From assembly GCF_011759705.1 (NCBI RefSeq), contig NZ_JAAOZF010000001.1, positions 1,175,152 to 1,239,151 of the forward strand: a stretch of DNA of 64,000 bases, given 5' to 3'. The notes below the pieces were generated by a model. It searched no databases. It saw only the letters and a program-made list of their open reading frames with translations, and was not told the origin of the DNA. The DNA is from Microbacterium ulmi. GTDB lineage: Bacteria > Actinomycetota > Actinomycetes > Actinomycetales > Microbacteriaceae. Positions 51,139-60,150 of the stretch are shown here, piece by piece. Positions within the stretch are counted from its first letter, which is position 1; every line of letters begins with the position of its first letter. The translations under genes and the position numbers were made by a program.

Positions 51139-52633
51139 CGCGGCGACGCGTGGACCGCAGTCCGCGTCTCTTCTCGCGGCGGTCGACCTGCTCCGGCACG
51201 ATCGGGATCGGCTGGGTCACGATGGCGTCGACGACCATCGAGCCGTCGGTCGGGCCGATGACGGCGATGGGGGTGGTCGGCGTCGCGAACTCGGGGGCGA
51301 CCCGCATCCTCGCGAGCTCCCTGTGCGCGCGGATGTACGCGGGCACGAGGATGACGACGGCCCCGATCCACGCGAGCGGATTGCCCCAGATGACACCGGC
51401 GTAGCCGATGACGCCGCCGAGGACGATCGCGGCGCCCACGCGCATGACGAGCTCGACGATTCCCGTGACCGTCGGGATGAGCGCGTGCCCGAGTCCCTGC
51501 AGGGCACCGCGGACCACGAACAGGATGCCGAGCATCCAGTACAGCGACCCGTTGACGATGAGCATCTGGTGGGCCATGCCGACGACGCCGTCCGACCCCG
51601 TGCCGACGAAGAGCCGTACGAGCGAGCTGCCGAAGGCGATGAGCAGCGCGCCCAGCAGCAGGGACGCGGCGATCGCGATCCACGTGCCCTGCACGACGCC
51701 GCGGCGGATGCGATCGGGGCGTCGACCGCCGAGGTTCTGCGCCACGAACATCGAGACGGCGAGGCCGAGCGACTGCAGGAGGGCGACGGCGAGACCGTCG
51801 ACGCGCGCCGCCGTCGTGTACGCCGCGACGGCGTCGGGACCGAGCGAGTTGAGCCGCACCTGCACCGACAGCGTGCCGATCGCGATGATCGACGCCTGGA
51901 AGCCCATCGGCAGGCCGAGACGCAGGTGCTCCGCGAGGTCGGCGCGCGTCACCCGCCAGTCGGCGCGGCGAAGGTGCAGCACGGGCACGCGTCGGCGCAC
52001 GTACTCCAGGCACAGCAGCACCGAGGCCGCCTGCGAGACGACGGTCGCGAGCGCTGCGCCGCCCACGCCCCAGTCCAGGACGCCGACGATCAGGATGACG
52101 AGCCCGATGTTGAGCAGGCACGACAGCGTCAGGAAGACGAGCGGCGTGCGGGAGTCGCCGATCGCGCGGATGATCGCGGCGAGATAGTTGAAGAACATGA
52201 CGGCGGACGCCCCGAGGAAGCTCACCTGCGCGAACGTCGTCGCCTGGCCGATCAGCCGTTCGGGTGTCTGCAGGAGGGCCAGGGCGGGTCCGGCCAGCAG
52301 CGGCGCGACGATCGTGAGCAGGACGCTCATGGCCCCCGTCAGCAGCGAGCCGGCCCCCACGGAGCGGCGCACGGCCGCGTGATCGCGAGCCCCGAACGCC
52401 TGCGCCGTCGGGATCGCGAATCCCGAGGTCATGCCCCACGCGAACCCGAGCAGGAGGAAGAGGAGGCTGCCCGTCGCGCCGACGGCGGCAAGCGCGTCGA
52501 CGCCCAGGTGGCGACCCACCACGATCGCATCCGCGAACTGGTACAGCTGCTGCACGACGTTTCCGATGAGCAGCGGAACTGCGAAGACGAGGATGACGCG
52601 CCAGGGCGCGCCCGTGGTGAGGGACGTGGTCAT
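51092..52633 (-). CDS. MATE-family efflux transporter
   Basis: The 513-residue protein has 12 helices, with the family landmarks PLLIGNVVQQLYQFADAIVVG and GLGHALIPTVTGIVELVMRV. MATE proteins export cationic drugs against Na+ or H+. The last 55 or so residues are hydrophilic and strongly basic (REKRRGLRSTRRREPRTPRR...), a tail not needed by the core fold, created partly by the tandem repeat DNA that also holds the stop. The start at 52633 follows GAGAG. Confidence 0.9.
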   Translation of the reverse strand: MTTSLTTGAPWRVILVFAVPLLIGNVVQQLYQFADAIVVGRHLGVDALAAVGATGSLLFLLLGFAWGMTSGFAIPTAQAFGARDHAAVRRSVGAGSLLTGAMSVLLTIVAPLLAGPALALLQTPERLIGQATTFAQVSFLGASAVMFFNYLAAIIRAIGDSRTPLVFLTLSCLLNIGLVILIVGVLDWGVGGAALATVVSQAASVLLCLEYVRRRVPVLHLRRADWRVTRADLAEHLRLGLPMGFQASIIAIGTLSVQVRLNSLGPDAVAAYTTAARVDGLAVALLQSLGLAVSMFVAQNLGGRRPDRIRRGVVQGTWIAIAASLLLGALLIAFGSSLVRLFVGTGSDGVVGMAHQMLIVNGSLYWMLGILFVVRGALQGLGHALIPTVTGIVELVMRVGAAIVLGGVIGYAGVIWGNPLAWIGAVVILVPAYIRAHRELARMRVAPEFATPTTPIAVIGPTDGSMVVDAIVTQPIPIVPEQVDRREKRRGLRSTRRREPRTPRRLRLRRRTE

Positions 52634-52778
52634 GAGTGCTCTCGGACGAGATCGAGCGTTGTCAGACGGGTGTCTCCGTTGGCACCACCCTGCAATCGTA
52701 TCGATTCGGCATTCTCGTCACGGGGATGCCCCGGGGGCAGTTCTTGCGCAATCCGGCCCCTCCGCCCCCAGGGTCTTT

Positions 52779-53978
52779 TCAGGCCTGACGCGCGCGCAGG
52801 ACGGCGGCGGTCCCCGCGAGGACCACGACGACAGCACCGTAGCCGTACACCACCGGGCCGAGCCCCACGATCTGCACGAGCACCCCCGCGATCACGGCAG
52901 GCAGCCCGAACGCGACGTAGGACACGAGGAAGAGGACGGCGAAGACGTCGGCGCGCTGGTCGGCGGGGATGTGCGGCGCGAGCGAGCGGACCACCCCGAA
53001 GAACGCCGTGCCGAACCCCGAGCCGGCGACGACGACCGCAGCGAGGTAGCCGGGGAGAGAGCCCGCCGCCAGGGCGATGAGCATGAGCACCGTGCCGACG
53101 GCGAGTGCGGTCGTGCCGTAGATCGTGATGGTCCGGGCCGACCGACGGCGGATGAGGAAGGCGGCGAGCGACCCGGAACCCGCGAGGAGCCCGACCGACA
53201 GCCCCTGCCACACGTGCGCGACACCGCCGAGCTCGGTGTGCACGATGGTCGCCCCGAGCGAGAGGAACAGGCCGCCGGTCGCCCAGCCCGCGAAGATCGC
53301 GGGGACGCTGCGGAGGAACTGCGGGCGCATCACGCGCGGGACGCCGACCCGGAAGCGGAGCGACGCGAGAGCGCCCGGTCGACGCGGAGCCGTCTCGGGC
53401 GCGAGCCAGACGAGAGCGGCCAGGAGGAGGTAGAGCGCGGTGAGCGGGGCGAAGACGTCGGCGAACGCGTCGCTCGCGGCATCCAGGAGCACGCCCGCGA
53501 CGAGTGCGCCCAGCGCGAGCCCCGCCATGGGCGCGACAGCGTTCCACACCGCGGCCGACCCGGGCCTCGACGCCGGCTCGAGATCGGCGATCGCCGCAGA
53601 GACCGACGAGAGCAGCAGTCCGCTCGCGACGCCCTGGAGAAGCCGCGCGACGACGAGCAGAGTCGTCGAGTCCGCGTTCCAGAAGACGAAGACACTCGCT
53701 GCGAGGAGCACGAGCCCGACGCTTGCGACGGGGCGGCGTCCGACGTGGTCGGACAGCGAGCCCGCCGTGAGCAGCGTCGCCAGCAGTGCGAGCGCGTAGA
53801 CGGCGAACACCGTCGTCGTGACGGCGGCGTCGAAGCCGATCCTGGCGGCGAGCACGGGGTAGAACGGCGAGGGGGCGCTCGCTCCCGCCATCATCGCGGT
53901 CAGGCTGACGATCGCGAGAGCGAACCCGTAGCTCGCGCCGCGAGTCGTCGACGCGGTGGCGGATGTGAGTGCCGTCAT
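52779..53978 (-). CDS. MFS transporter (12-helix)
   Basis: The 399-residue protein has about 12 helices with motif-A-like LTAGSLSDHVGRRPVASVG between helices 2 and 3, and LEPASRPGSAAVWNAVAPM. It is the DHA1-like exporter type. GGAGGCAACC precedes the ATG. The divergent ArsR-like gene and the two operators between them (53996-54013 and 54043-54060) imply coordinated control, presumably relief by the exported compound. Confidence 0.9.
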   Translation of the reverse strand: MTALTSATASTTRGASYGFALAIVSLTAMMAGASAPSPFYPVLAARIGFDAAVTTTVFAVYALALLATLLTAGSLSDHVGRRPVASVGLVLLAASVFVFWNADSTTLLVVARLLQGVASGLLLSSVSAAIADLEPASRPGSAAVWNAVAPMAGLALGALVAGVLLDAASDAFADVFAPLTALYLLLAALVWLAPETAPRRPGALASLRFRVGVPRVMRPQFLRSVPAIFAGWATGGLFLSLGATIVHTELGGVAHVWQGLSVGLLAGSGSLAAFLIRRRSARTITIYGTTALAVGTVLMLIALAAGSLPGYLAAVVVAGSGFGTAFFGVVRSLAPHIPADQRADVFAVLFLVSYVAFGLPAVIAGVLVQIVGLGPVVYGYGAVVVVLAGTAAVLRARQA

Positions 53979-53995
53979 GGTTGCCTCCTCAAATG

Positions 53996-54013
53996 GTTCG
54001 AACTTCTTCGAAC
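53996..54013. promoter_or_regulatory. Operator O1 near the MFS gene
   Basis: GTTCGAA, CTTC, TTCGAAC is a perfect seven-base inverted repeat with a four-base spacer, ending 18 bases upstream of the MFS start codon. Confidence 0.7.
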
Positions 54014-54042
54014 GGTCAGAGGTTACGCGACATCCCGAGAAT

Positions 54043-54060
54043 GTTCAACTATTATCGAAC
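54043..54060. promoter_or_regulatory. Operator O2 over the ArsR promoter
   Basis: GTTCAA, CTATTA, TCGAAC shares the GTTC(A/G)A half-sites of O1. It contains the -10 TATTAT (54050-54055), six bases before the ATG at 54062, so the ArsR protein probably represses itself. Confidence 0.7.
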
Positions 54061-54061
54061 C

Positions 54062-54403
54062 ATGAGCAGTCCGACAGACCTCCCGCACCCGGAGCGGTCG
54101 GAGATCGCGCTCACGGACGTCCTCTTCGCGCTGAGCGATCCCGAGCGGCTCGCGATCGCCCAGCAGCTCGTCGACGGACCGCTCGACATGGCCGCGTGCC
54201 ACCTCAGCGACCCGACGATCCCCAAGTCGACGAAGTCGCACCTCATGAAGGTGCTGCGCGAGGCCGGCGTCATCCGCAGCGAGGCCAGCGGTCGCGGCCG
54301 GCGACTGTCGCTGCGGCGCGACGACCTCGACGCCCGCTTCCCCGGCGTGCTCGACGCCGTGCTCGGAGCCGCCGGGCCCGTGCCGGTGACGCGCGAGGGC
54401 TGA
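54062..54403 (+). CDS. ArsR-type winged-helix regulator
   Basis: The 113-residue protein has LTDVLFALSDPERLAIAQQL and the recognition helix KSTKSHLMKVLREAGVI. It lacks the metal-binding cysteines of the ArsR sensors, with one Cys in AACHLSD, so it probably senses an organic ligand. The leaderless promoter overlaps operator O2 and the MFS exporter gene is divergent. It was started at 54062 because of TATTAT six bases upstream. Confidence 0.88.
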   Translation: MSSPTDLPHPERSEIALTDVLFALSDPERLAIAQQLVDGPLDMAACHLSDPTIPKSTKSHLMKVLREAGVIRSEASGRGRRLSLRRDDLDARFPGVLDAVLGAAGPVPVTREG

Positions 54404-54416
54404 CCCCGCTCGCTGC

Positions 54417-55226
54417 TCAGCTCGGTGCCGCGAGGAACTCGAGCGCCGCCGCGCGGAAGTGCCGCGAGCCCGGCGCGTTGAAGTGGTGCCGGCCCGGGAT
54501 CTCGACGAACGCGCCCTGCGGGCACGCGGCCGCCAGCGCACGGGAGCCTTCGATGATGGCGTCCTCCGTCCCGGTCGCGAACAGGACCGGCTGCGTCGGC
54601 GCGTCCGCGGGGTCGGGATCCTCGTCGGCGAGCCGCATGCCGTCTGCGAGCGCGAGGAGCGACAGGATGTCGTTGCCCGGCACGCGCTCGACGAGCTTCA
54701 CATAGCTGCGGGTGTCGGCATCCTCCACGGGCGTCCCGTGTTCCGCGTACGCGCGCGCCTGGGCGATCTTCAGTCTCGTGAGCGGCTTGCCGTCGGGGAT
54801 GCCGCCGAGCACCGCGCGCTCGACGCGGTCGCCGAGGTCGAGCGCGACCTGCCACCCGACGCGGGCGCCGAGCGAGTAGCCGACGTAGAAGACCCGACCG
54901 ACGAGGTAGGTGTCGAGCACGGTCTCGACGTCGCGCACGAACGCCCGAAGGCGGTAGTCACGCGGATCGTGGGGCTTGTCGCTCGCGCCGTGGCCGCGCT
55001 GGTCGAGCGCGAGCACGCGGTAGCCCGCACGGGTCAGGTCGCGCACCCAGCCGGTGCTGACCCAGTTGTCGCGCGTGCTCGACGCGAAGCCGTGCACGCA
55101 CAGGACGGTGGGCGCGGCGTCGTCGCCCCAGCTGTACGTGGCGATGCGCAGGCCCTCGGGCGACATCACGTATTGGGCCGGGGGCAGCTGCGTCAGCTCG
55201 GCGATCGGCGCCGTCATACGTTCCAT
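54417..55226 (-). CDS. Alpha/beta hydrolase
   Basis: From the ATG at 55226 (or 55217) it has 269 residues. It carries CVHGFASSTR as the oxyanion strand, the elbow GYSLGARVG, an acid in TGTEDAII and a catalytic His in GRHHFNAPG. The substrate is unknown. It ends 13 bases from the ArsR gene on the other strand. No regulator is clearly tied to it. Confidence 0.87.
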   Translation of the reverse strand: MERMTAPIAELTQLPPAQYVMSPEGLRIATYSWGDDAAPTVLCVHGFASSTRDNWVSTGWVRDLTRAGYRVLALDQRGHGASDKPHDPRDYRLRAFVRDVETVLDTYLVGRVFYVGYSLGARVGWQVALDLGDRVERAVLGGIPDGKPLTRLKIAQARAYAEHGTPVEDADTRSYVKLVERVPGNDILSLLALADGMRLADEDPDPADAPTQPVLFATGTEDAIIEGSRALAAACPQGAFVEIPGRHHFNAPGSRHFRAAALEFLAAPS

Positions 55227-55345
55227 TGTCGTCCCGGGCGCCGACGGCCGGCGCTCAGCACGGACCGACCGTCGTGCGACCCGTGCGGTGCGCGCCGACG
55301 GCGCGCCCGCCCACCGGGTGGCGGGATGCCACGGTCGGCCGACCC

Positions 55346-55963
55346 TCAGGATTCGTCCCGCTGCGCTCGACGGCGGCATCCCGCCACGAAGGCGGTGAGC
55401 AGACGTCTGCCTTCCGACCAGTCCTGGATGCCGCTTGCCTCGTTGAGATGTCCCTGCGGTCCGACGTCGACGAGTCGCGCGCCCCAGCCCGCCGCGAGCT
55501 CTGCGGCGACTGCGGGGGTGCAATACGGATCGTTGACCGAGCCGATCACGACCGCTGGCACAGGCAGGGGTGCGACCACCGCGGTGAAGGTGGCGGCGGC
55601 CGCCGGGAACGTGGGGGCTGCACGATCAGGCGCGGCGACGAGGAACGCGCCGAGCGGGAGACGCTCCTTCGCCCGCTCGCTCTGCAGCCAGCGGGCGACC
55701 GCGAGGCAACCGAGACTGTGTGCCACGATGACGGTATCGGTCGTCATCGATCGATCGATGGCGTCCAGCCAATCGTCGAGACGTGGCTCATCCCACGACA
55801 GGGGCGCGATGCGGTCCGCGCGGGAGAGATGATCGGCCTGCCACCGACTCTGCCAGTGCCCCGCACCCGATCCGCCGATGCCCGGCACCATGAGATACCG
55901 GACCTCTGAATCATTCTTCTCCGCATGCTCCACGTATGGTTCCATGGACACATGGAACTCCAA
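55346..55963 (-). CDS. RBBP9/YdeN-type serine hydrolase
   Basis: The 205-residue protein has YLMVPGIGGSGAGHWQSRW, the family signature, VAHSLGCLA as the nucleophile elbow, SVNDPYCTP near the acid and GPQGHLNEASG with the catalytic His. It belongs to the small RBBP9 hydrolases. It is divergent from the Lrp gene at 56020. The start at 55963 or 55945 is undecided. Confidence 0.86.
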   Translation of the reverse strand: MEFHVSMEPYVEHAEKNDSEVRYLMVPGIGGSGAGHWQSRWQADHLSRADRIAPLSWDEPRLDDWLDAIDRSMTTDTVIVAHSLGCLAVARWLQSERAKERLPLGAFLVAAPDRAAPTFPAAAATFTAVVAPLPVPAVVIGSVNDPYCTPAVAAELAAGWGARLVDVGPQGHLNEASGIQDWSEGRRLLTAFVAGCRRRAQRDES

Positions 55964-56019
55964 TCTGGCAGCACCGCAACCGCTTGCTGATGATCCATAA
56001 GCAAGAAGAGCGACCTGCG

Positions 56020-56469
56020 ATGAGTTCGCTCGACGCGACGGACCGCGCGATCCTCCAGATCCTGCGACGAGAAGGACGCCTCGGAGGCGCGGAGGTGGGC
56101 CGCCGCGTGAACCTGTCGCAGCCGGCGGCGTCCGCGCGCATCCGTCGCCTCGAGCAGGACGGTGTCATCACCGGCTACTCCGCCCACGTAGACCCGGGCG
56201 CGCTCGGTTTGACGATCCATGCCGTCGCGAGACTGCGGACGACGCAGGCCAACATCGCGCCTGCTCTCGAGCTCTTCTCCACCGTTGCGGAGATCACCCG
56301 GATCTATCGGCTCACCGGTGAGGACTGCTTCCTGCTCGACCTGCACGTCGCCGACGCCCGGCGCCTCGAGACGATCGTGGATGCCGTCGCCCGATTCGGC
56401 CCGGTCACGACGTCGCTCGTCCTGCGCGAGTACGACTCTCCCTCGGCGCCGTCGTTCACGGCCCTCTGA
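56020..56469 (+). CDS. Lrp/AsnC-family regulator
   Basis: From the ATG at 56020 it has 149 residues: an N-terminal helix-turn-helix (DATDRAILQILRREGRLGGA, VNLSQPAASARIRRLEQDGV) and the RAM ligand-binding domain. GAAGAG lies upstream. Divergence from the RBBP9 hydrolase suggests regulation of it; the effector, probably an amino acid or related compound, is not visible. Confidence 0.88.
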   Translation: MSSLDATDRAILQILRREGRLGGAEVGRRVNLSQPAASARIRRLEQDGVITGYSAHVDPGALGLTIHAVARLRTTQANIAPALELFSTVAEITRIYRLTGEDCFLLDLHVADARRLETIVDAVARFGPVTTSLVLREYDSPSAPSFTAL

Positions 56470-56592
56470 GGACGGGCGACACGGCTCACCGAGTGGTCAT
56501 GGCGCGGTCCCGCTCCGTGGCGGGGCGACGTCTCCCGCGATGATCCGGACTGCGACGTCCGTCGTTCGCCCCTTGCCGAGTCCGCGACCCGG

Positions 56593-57198
56593 TCAGTATC
56601 CGATGACCTGACGGATCAGGACCAGGTGGATGCGGCCGGGCATCTCTCCATAGATCTCGAGCGTCTTGCCCAGGCGACTGTTCTGCCCGTAGGCCTCCTG
56701 CGCCCGCACGTTCTCCAACGGAAGGCTGTGCTCGCGCACCCGTCGGCGTGCGGTTTCGAGGTCCGGCACGACCTTGTGCAGCCCCGCGACCAGGACGACC
56801 CGGTCGGCTCCCCAGGCCACGGTCGCGAACTGGCTGCCGGATGCCGACCCGATCAAGAGCTCGCCGTCCTGCGTGATGGCGTGCACGCTGCCGAGCGCGT
56901 AGTCCGGGGCTGCGGCGATCTCCTTCATCTGACGACTGGCGAAGTTCTGAGCCGTCATCTGCAGGCGCACCGACTCGTACGGCCCGCCTGGTGCGTCGAC
57001 CTCGGCCGAGATGCCGGCTTCGTCGAGCGTGATCGACGTGTTCTTCCACACCCTGGCGCCGTGCGGGATGCGGGCGAGCACCGCCTCACGCGCGGCTGCG
57101 AGATCGTCCACGACCTCCACCGTGAACCCGCGGGCCTCGAGGGCGGTCACGGTCGTGGCGATGGTTCGCTCATCGGGCAGGACATCGAACTGGGACAT
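56593..57198 (-). CDS. LUD-domain protein
   Basis: The 201-residue protein has the LUD (lactate-utilisation) domain, with VWKNTSITLDEAG and GSASGSQFATVAWGADRVVLVAGLHKVV-type strands (shown in part). It is not accompanied by the iron-sulphur partners LutA and LutB, so a role in lactate oxidation is uncertain. It lies divergent from a TetR gene, with two inverted repeats between. Confidence 0.88.
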   Translation of the reverse strand: MSQFDVLPDERTIATTVTALEARGFTVEVVDDLAAAREAVLARIPHGARVWKNTSITLDEAGISAEVDAPGGPYESVRLQMTAQNFASRQMKEIAAAPDYALGSVHAITQDGELLIGSASGSQFATVAWGADRVVLVAGLHKVVPDLETARRRVREHSLPLENVRAQEAYGQNSRLGKTLEIYGEMPGRIHLVLIRQVIGY

Positions 57199-57216
57199 GC
57201 GTCTTCTCGTTTCTCG

Positions 57217-57232
57217 GAGTCTAAGCGGACTC
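57217..57232. promoter_or_regulatory. Inverted repeat near the LUD gene
   Basis: GAGTC, TAAGCG, GACTC. It lies 19 bases upstream of the LUD start and may be a second site for the divergent TetR. Confidence 0.5.
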
Positions 57233-57246
57233 TACCCCGCTTCTAA

Positions 57247-57256
57247 AGCGTACGTT
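57247..57256. promoter_or_regulatory. TetR-type palindrome in the LUD/TetR region
   Basis: AGCGTACGTT has 8 of 10 bases symmetric. TATGCT (57265-57270) just downstream is a -10 candidate for the TetR gene. Confidence 0.45.
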
Positions 57257-57315
57257 ACCCCGGTTATGCTGAGATGCAAAGCCGAGCGAGTCATGACCGC
57301 GGAGAGGGGAACGCC

Positions 57316-57897
57316 ATGAACACGGAGCGCGCCGATGCTGCCCGGAACCGGATCGCGCTCATCGCGACCGCGAGAGAGATGCTCACCGACGTCGGCATCG
57401 ACAAGATCACGATGGACGCCCTTGCCGAGCGTTCCGGTCTCGGCAAGGGGACGGTCTTCCGCCGGTTCGGGACGCGGTCGGGCATCTTCATGGCCCTGCT
57501 CGGCGAAGGCGAGCGAGACTTCCAGGAGCGTGTGCAGTCGGGCCCGCCACCGCTCGGCCCGGGCGCCGAGCCCTTGGACCGGCTCATCGCCTTCGGGCGC
57601 GCGCGCCTCCGATTCCTCCAGGAGAACCGCGACATCGCCCGTGCCGCGTTCGACGGGCGCGCGACCGTCCCTTTCGGTCCTCCGACCACGATGACTCAGC
57701 GGCACGTGCGGATGCTGCTGCACCATATGGGGATCGGCGGCGGCGACCTCGACATCCTCGCGATGCAGCTCACGGCGGCACTGGACGTCCCCCCGCTTCT
57801 CTACACCCCGCCCGACGACGGGGCGCGCAACGAGCAGGCGTTCGAGGACCGACTTGCCCGCGGCTGGGAGGACCTCGTCCGCCGGCTCATCGGCTGA
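57316..57897 (+). CDS. TetR/AcrR-family regulator
   Basis: From the ATG at 57316 it has 193 residues. The N-terminal helix-turn-helix is DAARNRIALIATAREMLTDV, with GLGKGTVFRRFGTRSGIF as recognition helix. GGAGAGGGG precedes the ATG. The divergent LUD gene and the palindromes between them point to local regulation. The ligand is unknown. Confidence 0.89.
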   Translation: MNTERADAARNRIALIATAREMLTDVGIDKITMDALAERSGLGKGTVFRRFGTRSGIFMALLGEGERDFQERVQSGPPPLGPGAEPLDRLIAFGRARLRFLQENRDIARAAFDGRATVPFGPPTTMTQRHVRMLLHHMGIGGGDLDILAMQLTAALDVPPLLYTPPDDGARNEQAFEDRLARGWEDLVRRLIG

Positions 57898-57983
57898 CGC
57901 CGGCAGGAGGTGCGGCGGGCCAGGCACGTCGCCGATGCCGCCCACGCACCGCTGACCCAGCTGCGGGTTCGACCGTCGGACCC

Positions 57984-58763
57984 TCAGCTGCCCGGGTGCC
58001 CGATGACCACCCTCAGGGAGCCGTCGAACTCCGGGCTCGTACGCAGGTGCCCCCAACGCGCGTCCCACATCCCGTTCGCCAGGTCGTCGGCGAGCTCACG
58101 CGTGAAACGGTCCTCCACCTCTTCGCCCACGAAGCTCCACGCCGAGTTCGCGAGGCGAGCACCGGGGTCCAGGAGCGCTTCCGGGCGGCCGTAGTATGCC
58201 TCGCCGAACCCATCCGTGCAGTCCAGCGGAATGGGGATGCGCACGGTCTCCACCCTTCCGCCGAGACCGTCCGCGATCCGGGCGATCGTCGGATAGCGGG
58301 CGGCTTCCGTGGCGACGACCTCGGGGGCGTATTGGGCGAGCCAGAACCGATCCAGCGAGTCCGGGTCGCACGTGAGGATGACGACTCGTCCTCTGGTGAC
58401 CCGGCGCATCTCACGCAGACCCGCTTCGAGGTCCGCCCACTGGTGGACGGTGAAGGATGCGAGTGCGGCGTCGAATGTCCCGTCCGGGAACGGCAGGGCC
58501 TCGGCAGTCGCGTCCACTGCCGGCGCGAGCATGGGCGGGCGCTGGGCACGCATCGACGCACTCGGCTCGACGGCGGTCACGTCGCGATCGACCGGCTCGT
58601 ACGACCCCGCGCCCGCACCGACGTTCACGATCGTCTGCGCGTCGCCGAAGGCGCTCAGCACGGCAGCGAGGATCCGCGGGTCGGGTTGGCGGTAGGTCGT
58701 GTACCCGCGGCCGATAGCGCCGTAGTCGGCGTCGCCGGCACTTCCATCCGCTGTCCGCGTCAC
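57984..58763 (-). CDS. Class I SAM-dependent methyltransferase
   Basis: From the GTG at 58763 it has 259 residues. IVNVGAGAGSYEPV is the SAM-binding motif I, and FDAALASFTVHQWADLEAGL is the methyltransferase_11 signature. The GTG lies one base after the upstream reductase stop. The target is unknown. Confidence 0.88.
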   Translation of the reverse strand: MTRTADGSAGDADYGAIGRGYTTYRQPDPRILAAVLSAFGDAQTIVNVGAGAGSYEPVDRDVTAVEPSASMRAQRPPMLAPAVDATAEALPFPDGTFDAALASFTVHQWADLEAGLREMRRVTRGRVVILTCDPDSLDRFWLAQYAPEVVATEAARYPTIARIADGLGGRVETVRIPIPLDCTDGFGEAYYGRPEALLDPGARLANSAWSFVGEEVEDRFTRELADDLANGMWDARWGHLRTSPEFDGSLRVVIGHPGS

Positions 58764-58764
58764 G

Positions 58765-59334
58765 TCAGGCCGTTGCCCGCGTGGGCCGGTAACGCAGGGC
58801 GACCGCACCCGATCGGAACTCGTGGCGATCCACGAGCTCGAGCTGGATGCGCTCGCGGAGCCCTGCGAGCAACGTCGGCCCGTGTCCGGCGAGCACCGGC
58901 TGCACGAGGAACTCGTACTCGTCGATCAGTCCCAGGTCCGCCAGCCCCAGGGGGAGCGTGACTCCGCCCACCCACAGGCCCTCGCCCGACTCCTGTTTGA
59001 GCATCCGAACCGCTTGCCCCACGTCGCCCCGCACGAGCTCGGCATTCCAATCGGCCCCGCGCAGCGTGGTCGACACGACGTACTTCTTCGCCCGATCGAT
59101 GGTCTCGGCGAACGGGATCTCCCACTCGTCCATCCAGTCGGGCCACGATCCCGTTGCGGGCCGCCGCCACGCCGACTCCATCATCTCGTAGGTCACCCGG
59201 CCGAACAGCAGGGCATCGGCTCGCGCCATCTCGGCCGTCCAGTAGCGCATCGACTCCTCGTCCGGCGGGAGCCCGGCCTCGTGATGGCAGCAGCCGTCGA
59301 GCGTGACGTTGATCGAGTATCGCAGTGGTCTCAT
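58765..59334 (-). CDS. Dihydrofolate-reductase-fold (RibD C-terminal) protein
   Basis: The 189-residue protein has the RibD_C fold with ALLFGRVTYEMMESAW, VVSTTLRGADW, and LWVGGVTLPLGLADLGLIDE. Such proteins are common NADPH-dependent reductases of unknown substrate. GGAGGG precedes the ATG. It is the first gene of a pair with the methyltransferase. Confidence 0.89.
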   Translation of the reverse strand: MRPLRYSINVTLDGCCHHEAGLPPDEESMRYWTAEMARADALLFGRVTYEMMESAWRRPATGSWPDWMDEWEIPFAETIDRAKKYVVSTTLRGADWNAELVRGDVGQAVRMLKQESGEGLWVGGVTLPLGLADLGLIDEYEFLVQPVLAGHGPTLLAGLRERIQLELVDRHEFRSGAVALRYRPTRATA

Positions 59335-59504
59335 CTCGTTGCCCTCCCTCGAGGACCTGTGGTGTGGTGATGTCGAGTCATGCCCTCTGCACCGAGGCGT
59401 CGGCGGCGTCGAGCGCGGACGGGATCGACTCGAAGCTTACGAGCTGGCCGTCCGCGACGGTGCGGTCTCCGTCGCCTGGTGCATGATCCCCCGGCAGCCG
59501 GGTG

Positions 59505-60083
59505 CTAGTGCGTCGAGGTCGTGCGCTCCACGACGACGTCTCGTTGCGGACCGTAGTTCAGGGGAGACGCGACGAACGCGACCGCGGCGACGAGAGCGAG
59601 TGCCGCGACGATCACGCACACGCGGGCCATGATGCGCGGGGTGCGCTCACCCGCCGCTCGACGTACGGCGACGAACACCACCCACCCGATGAGTGCGCCC
59701 GCGGTGTTGACGATGAGGTCGGTGGTGTCGAAGCTGCCCGTCGAGATGAGGTGCTGCACCGTCTCGAGCACGAGGCTCGCGCCGAGCGCGGCCATGCCCG
59801 CCCTCCACCACGACCAGGCCGGCGCGAGCGTTCCGACGAACAGGCCGAACGGCACGAAGAGCACGAGGTTGATCACCATCTCGGCCGGCGCGTTCGCGTC
59901 CGCGTCCCCGCTCGGCACGAACGGCACGAGTTTGAGAGGTCGGGCCAGGCCCGCGGCGTCGCCGATCCATGGCACCTCGAGCTTCCACAGCACCACCCAG
60001 GCCAGCAGTGCGAGGTAGATCGCGAACGCGAGGATCACGATCGCGCGACGGCGGCGTGCCGGGTGTCTGGTCGAAGAAGTCAC
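59505..60083 (-). CDS. VanZ-like membrane protein
   Basis: From the GTG at 60083 it has 192 residues and about five helices. KLVPFVPSGDADAN, NLVLFVPFGLFVG and LETVQHLISTGSFDTTDLI are VanZ-family landmarks. The original VanZ gives low-level teicoplanin resistance, but most homologues are uncharacterised. It lies 67 bases after the response-regulator gene on the same strand. Confidence 0.85.
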   Translation of the reverse strand: MTSSTRHPARRRRAIVILAFAIYLALLAWVVLWKLEVPWIGDAAGLARPLKLVPFVPSGDADANAPAEMVINLVLFVPFGLFVGTLAPAWSWWRAGMAALGASLVLETVQHLISTGSFDTTDLIVNTAGALIGWVVFVAVRRAAGERTPRIMARVCVIVAALALVAAVAFVASPLNYGPQRDVVVERTTSTH

Positions 60084-60150
60084 AGGGCATCTTCTCGCGA
60101 GTGCCTCTGGAACACCCGAACCGGCGCCCCGGATCCACGGTGCTCGCGGG

